The translations under genes were made by a program, and so were the position numbers. A model generated the notes under the pieces. That model did not search any database and was not told where the DNA came from. It saw only the letters and a list, made by a program, of their open reading frames with translations. Below are positions 40,222 to 48,288 of a stretch of 64,000 bases of DNA, one piece after another. Every line of letters starts with the position of its first letter. Positions within the stretch are counted from its first letter, which is position 1. The DNA is from CAYOHP01 sp964403795 [NCBI: uncultured bacterium] (GTDB lineage Bacteria > Muiribacteriota > UBA6191 > CAZXTJ01), in assembly GCA_964403795.1 (NCBI GenBank), contig CAYOHP010000004.1, positions 1 through 64,000 on the forward strand, written 5' to 3'.

Positions 40222-42113
40222 GGAGTACCCGTCGCGCCCATACCGTGGTCGAGATTATGGTGGCCGCCGGGCTCGGGTTCGCGGTGGTGGCGGGCATCTG
40301 GCTGCTGATCTCGATCGTCATGCGCGACGGCGAGCGGTCGGACCGCGAAGCGCAGGTGGCGCAGAAGCTGGTCTACTTCATGGAGTCGCTCCAGCACGAC
40401 CTGAGACGCGCCGTCGGGTTCGTGAGGGAGGGCGAGGCCTTCGTGCTCACCCTGCGGGTGCCCGGGAGCGACTTCTCCCGGACCCAGGAGGTGAAGTACT
40501 GGACCGAGGGCAAGACCTTCGTCCGGGAGGAGGGCGGACCCTCGCTGGGATCGCCGCCCACGCCCAAGGTGGTCCGGACCTCGTTCGACGACCTGCTGGC
40601 CGACGGCGGACCGGTCCGATTGGTGCTCCGGCCCAAGACCGTGGCGGCCTCCACCGGGATGAGCGACGGCGGGGATCCGGGTGCCGATCCCACCGGTGCC
40701 GTCTTCGTGGGGATCGAGTACGACGTCGACCTGGGGGCGTCCTCGACCTTCTCGGCCCAGGGTGACGCGGTCCCGCTCGACCGGGACGCCCTGGGGACCC
40801 AGACCGCGGGGGTCGTCGATACCGTGGGCAACGACGAGACCGGGGGGACCAGCCTCGCCCCGGCCGAGTCGGCGGCCACCTTCCGGCCGGGGGCCGAGGA
40901 GGCGACGGTCGAGGGACGTCCGGTACGGGGACGCCCGGTGGCCAGTCTCTCCGATGTGTGGGTGCAGTTCATCTGCGGTGGGGACGAGGTGCAGGTGAGT
41001 GCCGACAAAGGCATCTACCGGGGCCGCACCAACGTCCGCGACGAGAACGGGACTCCCGGCGTCTTCAAGACCGGGGATCCCTTCGACCAGGAGGCGGGAC
41101 CGTCAAGGATCGCCGCCACCCGGGGCGATCCCAAGCTCGACGGGATCATCGCGGCTTCGTCGGACACCGAGGGCTATATCGTGGCCGCGGTCCCCGGCGG
41201 CTTCCTCGGGGATCCGATCCTGTCGGTGGCCAGCGACGGCGTGGCGGGGGCTGCGGGAACGGCTGCCGGTGGCGGCCCGCGGGCGCCGGTGGCGGGCGAC
41301 GATCCATCCGGTCCTGAGGGCGCCGTGCCCTTCGGGAGCGGCGAGCCCGGGGGTCTCCTGCCCGGGGACTCGAGCTTCCCGCCGGAGGCGACCGAGGGTC
41401 TGCCTCCAGGAACGGACCCGGAGGATCCCCTTCCGCCGGAACTCGAAGCTGCGCCGGCCGCACCGCCTCCCCTCGATCCTCCGGGAGTCACGCCGGGGGT
41501 CGACCCTCCCGCCAAGACCGCCGTGGACTCCGCCGAGCAGCCGCCTCCGGCCGAGGTGCCGGTGATCCAGGAAGCCAAGGAGGCGGCGGGCGAGGAGAAC
41601 GTGTTCCTGCCCGAGCCGACCACGGCCGGCGCCAACTGTCGGGCGGCCGACGGGATGCCGGGCATCGACGGCGTCGCGGGCGTGGCCGGAGTCGACGGCG
41701 TCGGCCCCAATGGGAACGGGACGCCCGGCCAGAATGGGACCAATGGCACCGACGGCGGCCGGGGTGCCAACGCTCGCAATGGCAAGAACGGTCGTCCGGG
41801 TGGTCCGGGTGAGGCCGGCGAAGATGGCGAGGACGCCTGCGACGGCGGCAACGGCGGCCGAGGCGGGAACGGCGGCAACGGCGGAGCCGGCGGCGACGGT
41901 GGACCTCCGGGTGGCCAGGGTGCCCAAGGTGGCCAGGGTGGCCAGGCAGGCCAGGGAGGCGCCGGGGGCCGGGGCGGCAGAGGCGGCAGGGGGGGGAGGG
42001 GCTGGCAGGGCTTCCCCGACGGTGCTGACGGCCGGGACGGTGTCGATGGCCAGGATGGCGCCGACGGCGTGGACGGCAGCGACGGCGTGGACGGCGTCGA
42101 CTACTCGCCGTGA
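40218..42113 (+). CDS. PilW-like prepilin with collagen-like tail, set A
   Basis: A 631-residue protein. The N-terminus RRAHTVVEIMVAAGLGFAVVAG is a prepilin-type helix with Glu in place, though Ala replaces Gly before the cut. Residues 60-330 form the PilW-like domain with FMESLQHDLRRAVGFV. A Pro-rich linker follows. Residues 479-627 are an uninterrupted Gly-rich tract of about 49 triplets, first true G-x-y (GMPGIDGVAGVAGVDGV), then GGN/GGR/GGQ triplets, ending in DGADGRDGVDGQDG. Such tracts can form collagen-like triple helices. The paralogue (set B) has an unrelated tail. ATG at 40218 overlaps the upstream stop. Confidence 0.88.
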   Translation: MRSTRRAHTVVEIMVAAGLGFAVVAGIWLLISIVMRDGERSDREAQVAQKLVYFMESLQHDLRRAVGFVREGEAFVLTLRVPGSDFSRTQEVKYWTEGKTFVREEGGPSLGSPPTPKVVRTSFDDLLADGGPVRLVLRPKTVAASTGMSDGGDPGADPTGAVFVGIEYDVDLGASSTFSAQGDAVPLDRDALGTQTAGVVDTVGNDETGGTSLAPAESAATFRPGAEEATVEGRPVRGRPVASLSDVWVQFICGGDEVQVSADKGIYRGRTNVRDENGTPGVFKTGDPFDQEAGPSRIAATRGDPKLDGIIAASSDTEGYIVAAVPGGFLGDPILSVASDGVAGAAGTAAGGGPRAPVAGDDPSGPEGAVPFGSGEPGGLLPGDSSFPPEATEGLPPGTDPEDPLPPELEAAPAAPPPLDPPGVTPGVDPPAKTAVDSAEQPPPAEVPVIQEAKEAAGEENVFLPEPTTAGANCRAADGMPGIDGVAGVAGVDGVGPNGNGTPGQNGTNGTDGGRGANARNGKNGRPGGPGEAGEDGEDACDGGNGGRGGNGGNGGAGGDGGPPGGQGAQGGQGGQAGQGGAGGRGGRGGRGGRGWQGFPDGADGRDGVDGQDGADGVDGSDGVDGVDYSP

Positions 42114-42121
42114 TCCCGGAC

Positions 42122-42153
42122 CAGGCAGGGAGTCCTCACGGACTCCCTGCCTG
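42122..42153. terminator. Strong 14-bp hairpin between convergent genes
   Basis: CAGGCAGGGAGTCC (42122-42135) and its exact complement (42140-42153) enclose the loop TCAC. The MATE gene's stop codon lies in the loop, so the stem also encodes its last residues. Placed 8 bases after the PilW-like stop, it probably ends transcription from both sides. Confidence 0.8.
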
Positions 42154-43524
42154 TGCCGGAACCGGCCAGGTGGCGAAGCGGTGGGTCAGGCTCACTCCCA
42201 CCGCTGCGAGCGCCAGCGTCAATCCCCACCACAGGCCCGAGAGCCCGAGGCCCGCCCGGAGCGCCAGGGCGGCCCCGAGGGGCAGCCCCAGCACCCAGTA
42301 GCCGACCAGGGTGGCCCACAGGGCGGTGCGGGTATCCCCGTAGCCGCGCAGGCAGCCGGCCGCGATCACCTGCAGCCCGTCGAAGAGCTGGAAGATCGAA
42401 GCCACCCCGAGCACCGCCACGCAGCTCCCCAGCACCGACGGGTCATCGGTGAAGAGCGCCGCCATGGAGGTGGGGAATCCCAGGAACACCAGTCCCATGG
42501 CCGCCGGACCGGAGAGTCCCAGCCCGATTGCCACCAGGCCGGCCTGGTGCGCCGCACCCTGCCTTCCCCTGCCGACGAGTTCGGCCACCCGGACCGAGCC
42601 CGAGGTGCTGAACCCGGCCGCCACCATGAAGCTCATCCCGGCGAGGGTGAGGGCCACGTGGTGGGCCGAGAGGGCGTGGGCCCCGAGCCACCCGGCCACC
42701 ACCGAGAAGATGGAGAAGACCGAGGTCTCGAGGAAGAGCTGGAGCGCGATGGGAAGGCCCATGGCGGTCAGCTCCCGGAGCAGGATCGGGTCCGGTCGCT
42801 CGGGCACCGGTAATCCCCCGCAGCCGCGGGCGGTCCGGGCCGAGAGCACGAGACCGGCGAGGATCGCCAGCTCGGCCAGCGCGGTTGCCAGGCCGGCTCC
42901 CGAGACGCCCAGGCCCGAGGACCCGAGCGCCCCGTGGATCAGCACCTGGTTCAGGGCCGCGTTCAGGACGTTGGCGGCCAGCACCACCACGGTGACGGCG
43001 CGGGTGTTGCCCATCCCGTAGAGCCAGCCCCGGAGCGTCCACGACAAGGAGCCGGGGATCAGCGCCAGGCAGCGGGTCGCCAGGTAGGCCGAGGCCGCCT
43101 CGGCCACCTCGGGCGCCTGGCCCAGGCGGACCAGGAGCGGCGAGGCGTCGAGGAAGAACGGCAGCAGCACGGCGCTGGCGGCGAGCGCCAGCCAGGCCGC
43201 CTGGACCGGCCAGCGCCTCGCCCGGGTCTCCTCGCCGGCGCCCCGGTCGCGGGCCACCAGGGGGGTGACCGCGGCCAGGACCCCGGTGAAGAGGACCACG
43301 GCGGCGAAGTAGAGCGAGTTGGCGAGCGCCACGCCCGAGAGCGCGACCGGGCCGAGCCGGCCGACCATCAAGGTGTCGACCGTGCCCATGGCCAGGCCCG
43401 CCAGGCCCGAGAGGATGGCCGGGACCGCCAGCTGGAGCTGGATCCGGGTCTCCTCCGCGAGCGGCACCGGGGAGTCCGGTTCGGGATCGGGGAGATGCAG
43501 GTTGTGGGGGACCGAGGGGGTCAT
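42136..43524 (-). CDS. MATE-family multidrug/metabolite exporter
   Basis: A 462-residue antiporter of the inner membrane with twelve hydrophobic segments. Family features include AVPAILSGLAGLAMGTVDTLMVGRLGP near the start, AANVLNAALNQVLIHG in the middle and FLETSVFSIFSVVAGWLG at the start of the second half. GDTRTALWATLVGYWVLGLP and QLFDGLQVIAAGCLRGYGDTR match MATE repeats. It likely uses Na+ or H+ to expel cationic compounds. ATG at 43524 was chosen from the conserved start; the frame above it is noise. A 75-residue gene lies 105 bases upstream on the same strand. A 14-bp hairpin spans its stop codon. Confidence 0.92.
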   Translation of the reverse strand: MTPSVPHNLHLPDPEPDSPVPLAEETRIQLQLAVPAILSGLAGLAMGTVDTLMVGRLGPVALSGVALANSLYFAAVVLFTGVLAAVTPLVARDRGAGEETRARRWPVQAAWLALAASAVLLPFFLDASPLLVRLGQAPEVAEAASAYLATRCLALIPGSLSWTLRGWLYGMGNTRAVTVVVLAANVLNAALNQVLIHGALGSSGLGVSGAGLATALAELAILAGLVLSARTARGCGGLPVPERPDPILLRELTAMGLPIALQLFLETSVFSIFSVVAGWLGAHALSAHHVALTLAGMSFMVAAGFSTSGSVRVAELVGRGRQGAAHQAGLVAIGLGLSGPAAMGLVFLGFPTSMAALFTDDPSVLGSCVAVLGVASIFQLFDGLQVIAAGCLRGYGDTRTALWATLVGYWVLGLPLGAALALRAGLGLSGLWWGLTLALAAVGVSLTHRFATWPVPAQAGSP

Positions 43525-43628
43525 GACGGAGAACTCCGAAAGGGGAAGGGGTCGAAAGAAGAGAGACAGGGAAGGCGGACAAGGGTTCCAGGGCGTGCCT
43601 TCGGGGGTGCCCGGGCCCGGGCGCAGAC

Positions 43629-43856
43629 CTAGGCCTGCTGGGCTACCGGGGGCCGCCGGAAGGCCTGGGGGCCCTGCATCCGGCCGATCCACCCGAGGGA
43701 CCCGTTGCAGAAGGCCTGAAGCCCCTGCTGGATCCGGTCGCCGGGACGCCGGGTGACCTTGCGGTCGTACCCGAGGCCGGCGCACCCGAAGGAGGTCGAG
43801 GGATCGGTCGCGGCGAGAGCCCTGGCAAGTGCCGGGGTTCGATTCGCGGATTCCAT
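43629..43856 (-). CDS. Small 75-residue protein of unknown function
   Basis: Not recognised. The start is convincing: GAGGAGG lies five bases before the ATG. The product is basic and contains STSFGCAGLGYDRK and LQAFCNGSLGWIGRMQG, with two cysteines and no signal peptide or membrane segment. Its stop is 105 bases from the MATE start, so the two may share a transcript. The frame is open above the ATG, but that part lacks a ribosome binding site. Confidence 0.6.
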   Translation of the reverse strand: MESANRTPALARALAATDPSTSFGCAGLGYDRKVTRRPGDRIQQGLQAFCNGSLGWIGRMQGPQAFRRPPVAQQA

Positions 43857-44003
43857 CTCGACCTCCTCTCCGAGGAGCACGCTCGTGGTGAGAGCGCTCC
43901 GCCCGGGACGATAGTGCGCGGGACCCGGGGTCGTCAAACGAAACTGCGAAACCGAGGTCGGGTCCTCGCGGTCGCGCCGGAGGCGAAGCCTCGCGACGGG
44001 CGG

Positions 44004-44582
44004 CTACTCCTCGAGCTCGCGGATCGCCTCGGCCAGGGCCTCGGCCAGGTCGAAGCCGTAGAGGTCGAGGTCGGCGAGCACGCCGAGCAGGCGTTCCCGC
44101 AGCCGTGCGGCGGCGGCCTTCCGGTCGGCGTCACCGGTCGCGTTCCGCCAGGCCTCCAGTGGCTCGGAAAGCGCCGTCAACGAGGCGAGCAGCTCGCGCC
44201 GCGAGGTCGGCCCGTCCATCATCCGGGCCGGGCGCAGGCGGGTGGGACGACCCCGGCAGACCGGGCAATCGGCGGCCGGGCCGGGACGCACCCGGGTGCA
44301 GTACACGCAGGTCGTCAGCGCACCCTGCTCCAGCCGGGAACTCGGGTCGTCCATGATCACCGCTCCTTCCAGGGCGCCCTTGTCGATCCCGGGGGCCACC
44401 GGCATGGCGAGAGGGCGGGTGCCGGGGCGGGGACCCAGGCGTCGGCGCCAGACCTCGCGGCCGGCTTCCACCCGGATCACCGACCGCTGGCCGTCCCGTT
44501 CCTCGAGCCGGAGCTCGGCGCGGCCGGGCCCGACGCCCAGACAGCCGATCAACAGGAGTCCCATCGCCCGGGCGCTGGTCAT
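44004..44582 (-). CDS. Exported protein with CxxC pairs (zinc-ribbon-like)
   Basis: The 192-residue product starts with a signal sequence (ARAMGLLLIGCLGVGPGRAEL). The Cys there could be a lipobox, but LIGC is followed by Leu, so this is uncertain. Residues about 95-120 hold TTCVYCTRVRPGPAADCPVCRGRP, two CxxC pairs spaced like a zinc ribbon or a redox-active knuckle. The rest is helical and acidic. GGGGAGG precedes ATG 44582 by seven bases. Not recognised as a family. Confidence 0.8.
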   Translation of the reverse strand: MTSARAMGLLLIGCLGVGPGRAELRLEERDGQRSVIRVEAGREVWRRRLGPRPGTRPLAMPVAPGIDKGALEGAVIMDDPSSRLEQGALTTCVYCTRVRPGPAADCPVCRGRPTRLRPARMMDGPTSRRELLASLTALSEPLEAWRNATGDADRKAAAARLRERLLGVLADLDLYGFDLAEALAEAIRELEE

Positions 44583-44679
44583 GCCGGAACCTCCCCGACC
44601 AAGGTGCACCGACGAGGTCCCGGAGTTCCAGCGGGTCCGACGCGGTTCCCGGGGGAGGGACGACCCGGTGCGAAGTTCC

Positions 44680-45729
44680 CTACCCTGCCGCCCGACCCGA
44701 GGAGGCCAGGCTGCTGCTCTCGCGCCGGACGCTGTGGCTGATCCCGCAGAAACGCTTGCAGCCCCGCATCTCGCCCCGGATGTCCTCGCTCGTCTCCCAG
44801 AACCTGCGGAGGTCGCCGGGTCGCGTCAGTTGCTCGCCGCGGAAGGCCGTCGAGAAGCAGAGCCTGGCCATGCCGTAGTGGTCCACCATGATGTTGCGCT
44901 CGTAGGTGTTGCAGATCTGGTCGCGGGTCTCGGACCGGGAGCGCCAGCCCCGTTCCACGTCGCCGGCCTGGTTCAGGCTCTCGAAGTACATCCCGACCTG
45001 CTCGAGCCAGACCGGGTTCAGGCCGAGGCGGTACTTCTCGTCGCAGCGGGCGATCTCGGCCGTGAGGGCCTCGGGGTCCACCAGGTGGTGGCGGGCGAAG
45101 TACTCGTCCTCCGGTCCGTCCTCCCCGAACGAGGGCTGCAGGAAGTTCAGCTTCAGCTTGTCGGCGCCGATGTCCCGGAGCACCAGATGGTAGAAGGCGT
45201 CGAGGTCCCGGAAGGTCTCGTCGAAGACCAGGCCCATGGCATAGATGCGGGTGGTCCGACCGGGATGGCGGCGTCGGGCGTCGAGCAGCAGCCGCAGTGC
45301 CGTCACCGCCAGGTGGAAGGAGCCGTGGACGCCCCGGGCCCGGTCGTGGACCTCGGCGTCGGCACCGTCGAGCGAGATCGAGACCTCGTCGGGGCCTTCC
45401 TGCACCATGCGATCCGCCATGGAGGCGGTCTGGATCTTGGTGCCGTTCACCACCGAGAGGCTGCGGAGACCGAGCCGGAGGCACTCGCCGGTCAGCGCGA
45501 AATACTCCTCGAGGTCGAGCATCGGCTCGCCCCCGCAGATCACCACCCGGCCAGAGGGGTTCATCTCCCGGAATTCGCCGAGGATCTCCTGCATCCTCGG
45601 CCAGGGCAGGTAGTTCGGACGGTCGTCGTCGTCGCGTTCCCAGAACTTGCAGTGGCCGCACTTCAGGTTGCAGCGCTGGTTCACCTGGACGTAGAGGAAG
45701 CGGGGAGGAGGCGGGACCACGGGCGGCAC
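44680..45729 (-). CDS. Radical SAM enzyme with C-terminal cysteine cluster
   Basis: A 349-residue radical SAM protein. CNLKCGHC at residues 20-27 is the CxxxCxxC motif for the 4Fe-4S cluster that cleaves S-adenosylmethionine; ICGGEPML is the SAM-binding GGE motif. The C-terminal part has further cysteines (ICNTYERN, ARLCFSTAF, MRGCKRFCGIS), like SPASM or Twitch auxiliary clusters, so a peptide- or protein-modifying role is possible. The start is a GTG whose first base is the last base of the Bcp stop (TAGTG), a tight coupling. No precursor peptide gene is obvious nearby. The substrate is unknown. Confidence 0.9.
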   Translation of the reverse strand: MPPVVPPPPRFLYVQVNQRCNLKCGHCKFWERDDDDRPNYLPWPRMQEILGEFREMNPSGRVVICGGEPMLDLEEYFALTGECLRLGLRSLSVVNGTKIQTASMADRMVQEGPDEVSISLDGADAEVHDRARGVHGSFHLAVTALRLLLDARRRHPGRTTRIYAMGLVFDETFRDLDAFYHLVLRDIGADKLKLNFLQPSFGEDGPEDEYFARHHLVDPEALTAEIARCDEKYRLGLNPVWLEQVGMYFESLNQAGDVERGWRSRSETRDQICNTYERNIMVDHYGMARLCFSTAFRGEQLTRPGDLRRFWETSEDIRGEMRGCKRFCGISHSVRRESSSLASSGRAAG

Positions 45730-46202
45730 TATCCGAGGTCCCGGAGCGCGGCCAGGACCTCTTCGGCGTGTCCGTCGACCTTGACCTTGCGCCAGGCTCG
45801 CCGGATCACGCCCTGGGCGTCGATCAGGAAGGTGCTGCGCTCGATCCCGATCGACTTCTTGCCGTAGAGGGTCTTCTCCTTCATGACCCCGAAGGCCTCG
45901 CAGAGGGCCTTCTCGGGGTCGGCCAGGAGCGGCATGGTGAGGCCGTACTTGTCCCGGAACTTCTCCTGGGAGCCGAGGGTGTCCTTGCTGACGCCAAGCA
46001 CCCTGGCTCCCAGCTTCGTGAACTCGGCCTGCAGGTCGCGGAAGGCGCATGCCTCGCGGGTGCAGCCGGGGGTGTCCGCCTTGGGATAGAAGAAGAGGAC
46101 GGTGGGCTTGCCTGCCAGGTCGGTCGAGGAGACCGTGCCTCCGGCCGACGACTGCCGAGCCGCGAACCTCGGGACCTTGGAGCCTTCCGTGATCTCGGAC
46201 AT
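45729..46202 (-). CDS. bcp: Peroxiredoxin of the Bcp/PrxQ family
   Basis: A 157-residue thiol peroxidase that reduces hydrogen peroxide and organic peroxides with thioredoxin. FYPKADTPGCTREACAFRD contains peroxidatic Cys47 and resolving Cys52, five residues later as in atypical two-Cys PrxQ proteins. GVSKDTLGSQEKFRDKYGL and ERSTFLIDAQGVIRRAW are family segments. ATG at 46202 follows GGAGGT. The stop overlaps the GTG of the radical SAM gene, so the two are translated together; it may protect the iron-sulfur enzyme from oxidants. Confidence 0.95.
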   Translation of the reverse strand: MSEITEGSKVPRFAARQSSAGGTVSSTDLAGKPTVLFFYPKADTPGCTREACAFRDLQAEFTKLGARVLGVSKDTLGSQEKFRDKYGLTMPLLADPEKALCEAFGVMKEKTLYGKKSIGIERSTFLIDAQGVIRRAWRKVKVDGHAEEVLAALRDLG

Positions 46203-46251
46203 GGGGGGACCTCCTGGGGCCGTGGGGGGCGGGTCGGCGCTCCGGTCGGCG

Positions 46252-47109
46252 CTACCCGTCGAGGGAACAAGGGGAGTCGGAGAGGCGGCGGAGCAGACGG
46301 ACCAGCGCCAATCGGGCCTCGGTCACGCCGGCCGGATCGTCGGCCCGGTGCGGGTGGAGGGCCTCGCCCTGGAGCCGTTCCTCGAGGGTCTCGAGCAGGC
46401 TGGAGGTCTCGCCCCGGGCGCTCCGGGTGGCTTCCGAGAAGGCATGGAGGTCGAGCAGTCCCGACCACCAGCCATCGCCGGCAAGCTCGATCCGGCCGGC
46501 CCGGCGATCCGCCTCGAACTCGGCGAGCAGGCCGGCGAGAGCGGTGCGCTTCCAGTCCTCGAAGGTGGAGAGCTCGAGCTTGGCGCGCAGACCCCAGTAG
46601 ATCCGGGTGGCCTGGTTGCCGGCGGCGCCCGCCTTGGCCATGTACCGCATCATGGTCCGCAGCGAATGGCGCATGTGGACCAGGGACTCGAGCGCCCCGG
46701 AGAGGTGGTCGTGACCCGGGGTGGGGGGATCCGAGGAGGCGGGGTTGGCGATGTTGACCTCGGAGGCGCAGGCGATCAGGGCCGCCATGCGGACCCGGAC
46801 CTCGGGACCGGCCGGGGCGCCGCCGGCCACCAGCTCGCCCATGGCCGACTCGAGCCCGGCGTCGAGGGTGATTTCGAGGTAGGGGTCGCCCTCGGCTCCG
46901 GGCACCACGGTCATGGCGTCACGCCGGTTCTCCACGGTGAAGGTCGTGCCCTCGGCGGAGTGGACGTGGACCCGTTCGGGGTAGAGGCCGCGCAGGCGGA
47001 GTACCACCGGGCTGTCGGCGTGGAACCAGCGATGGTCGGCGACCGCACTGGCGGCCGCGGTGGCGGCGGCCAGCACGGCGAGGGCCAGGCTCCGGGGTAC
47101 GAGGATCAC
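46252..47109 (-). CDS. Secreted protein of unknown function
   Basis: The 285-residue product has a signal peptide (VPRSLALAVLAAATAAASAVA, then DHRWF). The first 80 mature residues look beta-rich (SPVVLRLRGLYPERVHVHSAEGTTFTVENRR); the rest is helical, with SLVHMRHSLRTMMRYMAKAG and EDWKRTALAGLLAEFEADRRAG. GTG at 47109 is preferred because GGGAGG lies six bases before it. It is divergent from the secreted 238-residue protein gene. Not recognised. Confidence 0.8.
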   Translation of the reverse strand: MILVPRSLALAVLAAATAAASAVADHRWFHADSPVVLRLRGLYPERVHVHSAEGTTFTVENRRDAMTVVPGAEGDPYLEITLDAGLESAMGELVAGGAPAGPEVRVRMAALIACASEVNIANPASSDPPTPGHDHLSGALESLVHMRHSLRTMMRYMAKAGAAGNQATRIYWGLRAKLELSTFEDWKRTALAGLLAEFEADRRAGRIELAGDGWWSGLLDLHAFSEATRSARGETSSLLETLEERLQGEALHPHRADDPAGVTEARLALVRLLRRLSDSPCSLDG

Positions 47110-47160
47110 GAAGGGCCTCCCAGGATCGAGCCGGCGAGGATACACCGATCCGGGTGCCGG

Positions 47161-47190
47161 TTGTCGCCAGGACCCGTGTCCTGCTAGCCT
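47161..47190 (+). promoter_or_regulatory. Promoter of the secreted 238-residue protein gene
   Basis: TTGTCG (47161-47166) and TAGCCT (47185-47190) are 18 bases apart and leave a leader of about 65 bases. Confidence 0.55.
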
Positions 47191-47261
47191 CGCCGGCTCG
47201 CTCGCGAGACCGACCCCGAGGGGGGGAACCTCCGGCGACCAGATAGAGAGGACTCCTCACC

Positions 47262-47978
47262 ATGCGACTCGCACTCCGGCCGCTGCTCGCGACCGTCCTG
47301 GCCGTGGGCCTGTCCGGCACCACCCAGGCGGCCGACCGCGCCGCCATTTTCGCCGGGATCTACGGGGACCTGACCGGCGCCGTCGTCCAGCCCCTGGCCG
47401 ACCGCGCCGGCGAGATCAACATCCTCGAGTACTACCCGCTGCCCAACGGCGCCAGCTGGACCTACGTCGACAAGGCGGCCGGCGACAAGCCCCTCACCCT
47501 CAAGGTCGAGGGTCGCACCACCTACGCGGGCGTGCCCGTAGTCAAGGTCGCCAAGGTCGGCGCCACCAACTCCTACGACATGATCGTCGACCAGGGGAAG
47601 CTGAAGCTGGTCTTCCGCATGGACGAGAACAACGGCCCGATGGACTTCTCCGACGACGCCGTCCCCTTCTCGCAGGGAACCACCGTCAAGGTCGGCGACG
47701 TGTACACCGCCACCCCCAAGAAGTTCGTGAACCCGGTGACCGGCGGCAACCTCCAATGGACGGTCGCCATCAAGGGCTTCAAGGACATCGCTACCCCCAA
47801 GGCCAACTTCACCCAGTGCCTCCAGCTCGACGTCCGCAACAAGGACACCAAGTCGGGTCTCGAGGTCTCCAACTTCAGCATGTACTTGGCAAAGGGCGTG
47901 GGTCTGGTGCGACGGGACGGGCGCTTCATCGCCACCAACTTCAAGCACCTGCTGACCGCTTCGAGCCTGGTTCCCTGA
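47262..47978 (+). CDS. Secreted protein of unknown function
   Basis: A 238-residue exported protein with a clear signal peptide (RLALRPLLATVLAVGLSGTTQA, cleavage before ADR). The mature part is beta-rich: INILEYYPLPNGASWTYVDK, GRTTYAGVPVVKVAKVG, KLKLVFRMDENNG and NFSMYLAKGVGLVRRDGRF. The pattern of a YYPLPxGxxWxY opening is shared by many uncharacterised exported proteins. ATG at 47262 follows GAGGA. A promoter lies upstream and a GC-rich hairpin follows the stop, so it is probably a single-gene transcript. Confidence 0.82.
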   Translation: MRLALRPLLATVLAVGLSGTTQAADRAAIFAGIYGDLTGAVVQPLADRAGEINILEYYPLPNGASWTYVDKAAGDKPLTLKVEGRTTYAGVPVVKVAKVGATNSYDMIVDQGKLKLVFRMDENNGPMDFSDDAVPFSQGTTVKVGDVYTATPKKFVNPVTGGNLQWTVAIKGFKDIATPKANFTQCLQLDVRNKDTKSGLEVSNFSMYLAKGVGLVRRDGRFIATNFKHLLTASSLVP

Positions 47979-48288
47979 ACCCGGCCGGATCCCGGGGTGC
48001 GACCCCGGGAATCCTCGGCGACGGCCCCCACCCGGTCCTGACGGACTCGCCGGGGGCCGGCGTCGCGTCCGGGGGTGCACCGGTCCGGGTGGAGGGCGTC
48101 CGCAGGGGGCGGGGGCGGGGTGTGCGTCGAGACCCGCGTGTTGGGTACCGGGGTAGCCGCCCCGGTTCCAGGCGGGAGCCGGGTCGCGGGGTAGGGATCC
48201 GCTTCCGGAGAGGGGTCCCACTCACCTGGCCCGACCTGTGCAGGCGGGGCTACCGGCGGGAGCGGTCCGATCTCTTGGAGGGATCGTC
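47979..48288. other. Gene-free region, starts with a terminator hairpin
   Basis: Apart from the hairpin at 47990-48010, the 310 bases contain only GC-rich sequence with short G runs and no convincing gene, RNA or promoter. Confidence 0.5.
47990..48010 (+). terminator. 9-bp hairpin after the secreted protein gene
   Basis: TCCCGGGGT (47990-47998) and ACCCCGGGA (48002-48010) pair perfectly around GCG, 12 bases past the stop. No T-tract. Confidence 0.65.

Noticed and set aside
41103-41927. Minus-strand frames opposite the collagen-like tail
   Set aside because: Shadows of the Gly-rich tract with no start signal.
46252-47109. GTG at 47109 versus ATG at 47145 as start
   Set aside because: The upstream ATG lacks a ribosome binding site and adds residues before a good signal peptide; GTG with GGGAGG was kept.
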